Shown: positions 52,806 through 53,756 of the stretch, one piece after another
How positions within the stretch are numbered: position 1 is the first letter of the stretch
Layout: the number at the start of each line of letters is the position of its first letter
NCBI RefSeq assembly: GCF_019636135.1
Contig: NZ_JAHBYD010000033.1
Location: 1-53,756, forward strand
From: Phenylobacterium sp.
Lineage (GTDB): Bacteria; Pseudomonadota; Alphaproteobacteria; Caulobacterales; Caulobacteraceae
Length of the DNA: 53,756 nt
Direction of reading: 5' to 3'
The notes under the pieces: generated by a model
Told to the model about the DNA's origin: nothing
The model's database searches: none
The model's input: the letters and a program-made list of their open reading frames with translations, nothing else
Made by a program: the position numbers and the translations under genes

Positions 52806-53756
52806 ATGTTCGAACCCGCCCCCCTCCTCGACATTCCCGAAGCCCCCGTCCCGCCCGGCGGCGAGGCGGGCTGGTTCGTGGGCCAGGGCGGCGCGAAGCT
52901 GCGCGCCGCGGTGTTCCGCCCGCCGGGCCGGGCTCGCGGGTCGGTCGTACTGTCCGGGGGGCGAACCGAGCCGATCGAGAAATACTACGAGACCATCCGC
53001 GACGTCCTGGATCGCGGCTTCGTCGTCCTGGCGCACGACTGGCGCGGGCAGGGGCTGTCGCAGCGGGAGCTCGCCGACCGGCTGAAGGGCCACGCCCGGG
53101 GCTACAGGCCGTTCCTCGAGGATTACCGCCGCCTGCTCGACAGCCACGAGGACCGGCTGCCGAAGCCGTGGATCGCGGTGGGCCATTCCATGGGCGGTTG
53201 CCTGACCCTGCTGGCGCTGGCCAACGGCGAGCGGCGGTTCTCGGGCGCGTGCCTGTCGGCGCCGATGCTGGGCCTGCAGTTCGGCAAGCACTCGATCGCG
53301 ACGGCGGCGATGCTGACCCGGCTGTCGCTGATGTTCGGCCGCGCCGGGCGCTACATGCTGGGCCAGGCGGGCGCGCCGTTCGATGACACCTTCGAGGGCA
53401 ACCCCCTCACCCACGATCCGCGGCGCTTCGCCCGCTACCACGCGCAGTTGAAGGCCAACAACGACCTGGCCCTGGGCGGGCCGACGTGGGGCTGGCTCGA
53501 CTTCGCGCTGTCGGCCACCGCCTTCCTCGCCCGGCCCGAGCGGCTGCGCGGCGTGACCATCCCGGTCGAGATCGTCTCGGCCGCCGAGGACAAGCTGGTC
53601 GACAACGCCGCCCAGGCGGCGGCGGCCCGCAACCTGCCCCAGGGGCGCCTGATCACCGTGCCCGGCGCCTACCACGAGATCCTGATGGAGACCGACGACA
53701 TGCGTAACATCTTCCTGCGGGTGTTCGACGCGCTCACCGGCAAGACCGCGCCGAAG
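52806..53756 (+). CDS. Alpha/beta hydrolase, lysophospholipase/monoacylglycerol lipase-like (3' end beyond window)
   Basis: The first 317 codons are present and still open at the window end. It has AHDWRGQGLSQREL, the nucleophile motif VGHSMGGCLTLLALA, the acid in SAAEDKLVDN and a histidine in PGAYHEILMETDDMR, all typical of Hydrolase_4 lysophospholipases. Only a short tail can be missing. The ATG is 9 nt after the SCP2 gene, so the pair is probably co-transcribed. It would cleave a fatty acyl ester from a glycerolipid, with no signal peptide seen. Confidence 0.88.
   Translation, partial: MFEPAPLLDIPEAPVPPGGEAGWFVGQGGAKLRAAVFRPPGRARGSVVLSGGRTEPIEKYYETIRDVLDRGFVVLAHDWRGQGLSQRELADRLKGHARGYRPFLEDYRRLLDSHEDRLPKPWIAVGHSMGGCLTLLALANGERRFSGACLSAPMLGLQFGKHSIATAAMLTRLSLMFGRAGRYMLGQAGAPFDDTFEGNPLTHDPRRFARYHAQLKANNDLALGGPTWGWLDFALSATAFLARPERLRGVTIPVEIVSAAEDKLVDNAAQAAAARNLPQGRLITVPGAYHEILMETDDMRNIFLRVFDALTGKTAPK

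Overview
The window is very GC-rich, gene-dense chromosomal DNA with strong G/C third-position bias. Its content points to an aerobic alphaproteobacterium of the Caulobacterales, probably Caulobacter or Phenylobacterium. The evidence is exported c-type cytochromes, NodT/EmrAB efflux, a PEPxxWA-CTERM protein, alphaproteobacterial-type infC, glmS, glmM and ugd, and dense intergenic palindromes. The genus is inferred. No rRNA, tRNA, CRISPR array, transposase or prophage was seen, so this looks like core chromosome with small accessory inserts.

Layout. 1-2856 (minus): the start of a LeuD-type swivel subunit, a 48-codon Tat-like ORF, a two-haem SO2930-type cytochrome and its parallel beta-helix partner. 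2945-4839: a frameshifted small gene, an unknown protein and an adenine deaminase-type amidohydrolase. 4944-11134 (plus): a MoxR cluster (DUF4129, DUF4350, MoxR, DUF58, SpoIIM-like, RDD). 11390-14521: dipeptide epimerase, pabB, pabC. 14502-23535: omega-aminotransferase, two MFS transporters, a luciferase-like oxidoreductase, a Nudix hydrolase, a PEP-CTERM protein, a LuxR/hydrolase fusion and a GIY-YIG protein. 23720-27487 (minus): B3 metallo-beta-lactamase-like protein, IF3 and two glycosyltransferases. 27533-33884: hydrolase, NAD-dependent epimerase, galU, an Ala/Pro-rich lipoprotein, and divergent glmS/glmM. 34289-36446: a two-haem cytochrome, a small membrane protein, a DUF6886-like gene broken by one stop codon, and a TetR regulator. 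36581-40665: a tripartite efflux operon with a perfect 19-bp palindrome between it and the TetR gene. 40672-45870: ugd, a VapBC pair, phosphomannomutase/phosphoglucomutase and KdsD. 45953-53756: gpmA, a RibD-like deaminase, tandem pentapeptide-repeat proteins, a small heat-shock protein, two tandem exported methyltransferase-like proteins, an SCP2-domain protein and a lysophospholipase-like hydrolase cut by the window end.

How the genes work together. galU, glmS, glmM, ugd, the hexose-phosphate mutase, kdsD and the two glycosyltransferases supply and use precursors for peptidoglycan, LPS and exopolysaccharide. The MoxR cluster is probably an envelope-associated chaperone system. TetR plus the NodT/EmrA/EmrB operon is a self-contained drug-efflux unit. 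The epimerase-pabB-pabC operon joins muropeptide recycling with folate-precursor synthesis.

The most distinctive feature is the number of intergenic palindromes, many 40-185 bp long, in at least four sequence families. One lies in frame inside the signal-peptide region of a cytochrome gene and another splits the MoxR operon. Also worth a second look are the paired exported methyltransferase-like proteins, the paired pentapeptide proteins, the LuxR/hydrolase fusion, a PabC homologue lacking the usual PLP-contacting Glu, and three broken or doubtful small genes.
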